Positions 5,577 through 6,793 of a stretch of DNA of 6,793 nucleotides are shown one piece after another; position 1 is the first letter of the stretch, and each line of letters begins with the position of its first letter. Below the pieces are notes generated by a model. It saw only the letters and a program-made list of their open reading frames with translations, searched no databases and was not told the origin of the DNA. The position numbers were made by a program, and so were the translations under genes. The DNA is from Palsa-504 sp003136255 (lineage in GTDB: Bacteria; Actinomycetota; Actinomycetes; Streptosporangiales; Streptosporangiaceae), in assembly GCA_003136255.1 (NCBI GenBank), contig PLDT01000598.1:1-6793 (forward strand), in the 5' to 3' direction.

Positions 5577-6713
5577 ATGCCAGTCGAGTTCATTAGCGCA
5601 ACGCACATCGCCGCCGACCACCGCAAGGTCGGGACCGGCTTCGGCGGTTTCGACCCCGACTACACCCGCCGCTTCGTCCACGCGCTGGACGATGGCGGCT
5701 TTGACTGGACGCTGGTGGCCTACGGCTCGCCGTCTCCCGATTCGCTCCAGCTGGGGCAGTTCGTGGCCAGCAACAGCGAGCGCGTCAAGCCGATGATCGC
5801 CCACCGTCCGGGCTTTCAGTTCCCCACCCAGGTCGCGAAGGGATTCGCGGGCCTGGACCGGATCAGCAACGGCCGCGTCGGCATTCACATCATCTCCGGC
5901 GGCAGCGACGCCGAGCAGCGCCGCGAGGGTGATTACCTGACCAAGGAGGAGCGCTACGAGCGCTCCGATGAGTTCATCCAGATCCTGCGCAAGGTCTGGT
6001 ACGAGGACGGTCCGATCAGCTTCGCCGGGAAGCACTACCGGTTCGAGGACTTCCAGACCGAGATCAAGCCCGTCCAAGAGCGGATCCAGGTGTCGGTCGG
6101 CGGTTCCTCGCCCGAGGCCTACGACGTGGGCGGCCGCCTAGGCGACGTGTTCGGGCTCTGGGGTGAGCCCCTCGCGGAAACCAGTGGCCAGATCGCGACG
6201 GTCAATGCGATCGCCGACGCCGCCGGGCGGGGCCGGCCGCGGATCTGGGTCTCGTTCCGGCCGATCGTCGCCCCCACTGACGAACTCGCCTGGGAGAAGG
6301 CCCACGCTATCCTCGCCCAGACCCAGCAGGCGCTGGCCCAGCCCGGCAGCAATGCGCTAGCACGCTGGAACGGCAACGAGCCGCAGAACGTAGGCTCCGT
6401 GCGGTTGCGAGCCGTAGCTGAGAAAGGCGATCTTCATGACCGCGCGCTGTGGACGCCGCTAGCCAAGGAGCTAAAGGGCGCCGGATCCACGACCGCACTC
6501 GTCGGCAGCTACGAGACCGTCGCCCAAGCCCTGCTGGACTACACCGAGATCGGCTGTGACCTGCTGTCGATCCGCGGCTGGGACGTCTACAACGACATGG
6601 TCGACTACGCCCGCTACGTCCTGCCGCTGGTCCGCCAGGAGCTCGCCCACCGCGAGCAGACCGGCCGCGCCCCCCTCCTGAACCCCGACTCGCGCCCCCT
6701 AGCCACCATCTGA
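5577..6713 (+). CDS. SsuD-like flavin-dependent monooxygenase (luciferase-like family)
   Basis: This cytoplasmic enzyme of 378 residues should use reduced FMN and oxygen to oxidise a substrate. The closest well-known relative by overall layout is alkanesulfonate monooxygenase SsuD (about 380 residues), which releases sulfite from alkanesulfonates. Visible family motifs are AHRPG (75-79), LDRISNGRVGIHIISGG (93-109), ERYERSDEF (125-133), GGSS (175-178), WGEPLAET (195-202), TALVG (306-310) and the C-terminal SIRGWD and LVRQELAH. By eye against E. coli SsuD from memory, the catalytic Arg226/His228 region reads VSFRPI (225-230), Cys54 aligns near S53, and Tyr331 corresponds to W335. The exact SsuD substrate or chemistry therefore should not be assumed. 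I recall SFRPI in other actinobacterial members, so this may be a subfamily trait. The start is set by AAGAGGAG 9 bases upstream. The gene ends the operon, and its position after an importer suggests that it acts on the imported solute. No flavin reductase gene is seen nearby. Its 3' end is echoed by the remnant at 108-236. Confidence 0.88.
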   Translation: MPVEFISATHIAADHRKVGTGFGGFDPDYTRRFVHALDDGGFDWTLVAYGSPSPDSLQLGQFVASNSERVKPMIAHRPGFQFPTQVAKGFAGLDRISNGRVGIHIISGGSDAEQRREGDYLTKEERYERSDEFIQILRKVWYEDGPISFAGKHYRFEDFQTEIKPVQERIQVSVGGSSPEAYDVGGRLGDVFGLWGEPLAETSGQIATVNAIADAAGRGRPRIWVSFRPIVAPTDELAWEKAHAILAQTQQALAQPGSNALARWNGNEPQNVGSVRLRAVAEKGDLHDRALWTPLAKELKGAGSTTALVGSYETVAQALLDYTEIGCDLLSIRGWDVYNDMVDYARYVLPLVRQELAHREQTGRAPLLNPDSRPLATI

Positions 6714-6733
6714 CCACCCAATCCCGGCGCCGA

Positions 6734-6788
6734 CCATGATCGCGGGCAGTTTTGGTCCGTATTCGGCCATTTCTGCCCGTGATCATGG
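6734..6788. repeat. Long imperfect palindrome after the operon (REP-like element or transcript-end hairpin)
   Basis: CCATGATCGCGGGCAG (6734-6749) pairs with CTGCCCGTGATCATGG (6773-6788) over 16 positions, with one G-T wobble. Inside, TGGTC (6753-6757) pairs with GGCCA (6765-6769), also with one wobble, separated from the outer stem by a symmetrical 3/3 loop of Ts and closed by a 7-base loop. The hairpin begins 20 bases after the monooxygenase stop. The outer stem is followed by AAAAG rather than a T-run, so it is not a canonical intrinsic terminator on the + strand. It may still stop transcription or protect the mRNA end. Its regular structure in an intergenic position also fits a dispersed palindromic repeat. 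The window ends 5 bases later. Confidence 0.8.
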
Positions 6789-6793
6789 AAAAG

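Noticed and set aside
5226..6077. Minus-strand open frame across the ATPase-monooxygenase junction
   Set aside because: It crosses two well-supported genes and has no recognisable motif.
6734..6793. Canonical Rho-independent terminator
   Set aside because: The stem is strong, but no T-run follows it on the + strand (AAAAG) and none follows on the other strand, so it is reported as a palindromic element with possible 3'-end function.

Overview
The window is high-GC DNA with strong G/C preference at third codon positions. Its genes sit head to tail on the + strand with 4-base start/stop overlaps. This suggests an actinobacterium; genus cannot be fixed from the sequence alone. Two 2-N gaps (1405-1406 and 2036-2037) show it is a draft or scaffolded assembly.

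Layout: positions 1-408 hold no intact gene. An AT-richer segment with short inverted repeats (about 21-100) runs into a short remnant of a luciferase-like monooxygenase C-terminus (108-236). A 172-base leader without recognisable content follows. From 409 to 6713 there is one five-gene operon: a lipoprotein solute-binding protein (409-2015, interrupted by a gap), two DppB/DppC-type permeases (2012-3016 and 3013-3864), one polypeptide carrying two ABC ATPase domains (3843-5555), and an SsuD-like flavin-dependent monooxygenase (5577-6713). A long imperfect palindrome (6734-6788) follows the last gene.

How the genes work together: the lipoprotein captures a solute outside the membrane, the two permeases form the channel, and the fused ATPase drives import. 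The monooxygenase, with its own strong ribosome-binding site 21 bases downstream, probably oxidises the imported compound or a product of it. The transporter belongs to the peptide/nickel/opine class. The enzyme resembles alkanesulfonate monooxygenases, so a small organosulfur compound is a reasonable guess for the substrate, but the sequence does not prove it. No flavin reductase and no regulator are present in the window.

This is a recognisable type of uptake-plus-oxidation operon rather than an obviously new system. The most notable points are the decayed monooxygenase tail just upstream, which is colinear with the 3' end of the intact enzyme; active-site differences from classical SsuD; the 55-base palindromic element at the end; and the assembly gap that hides part of the binding protein.
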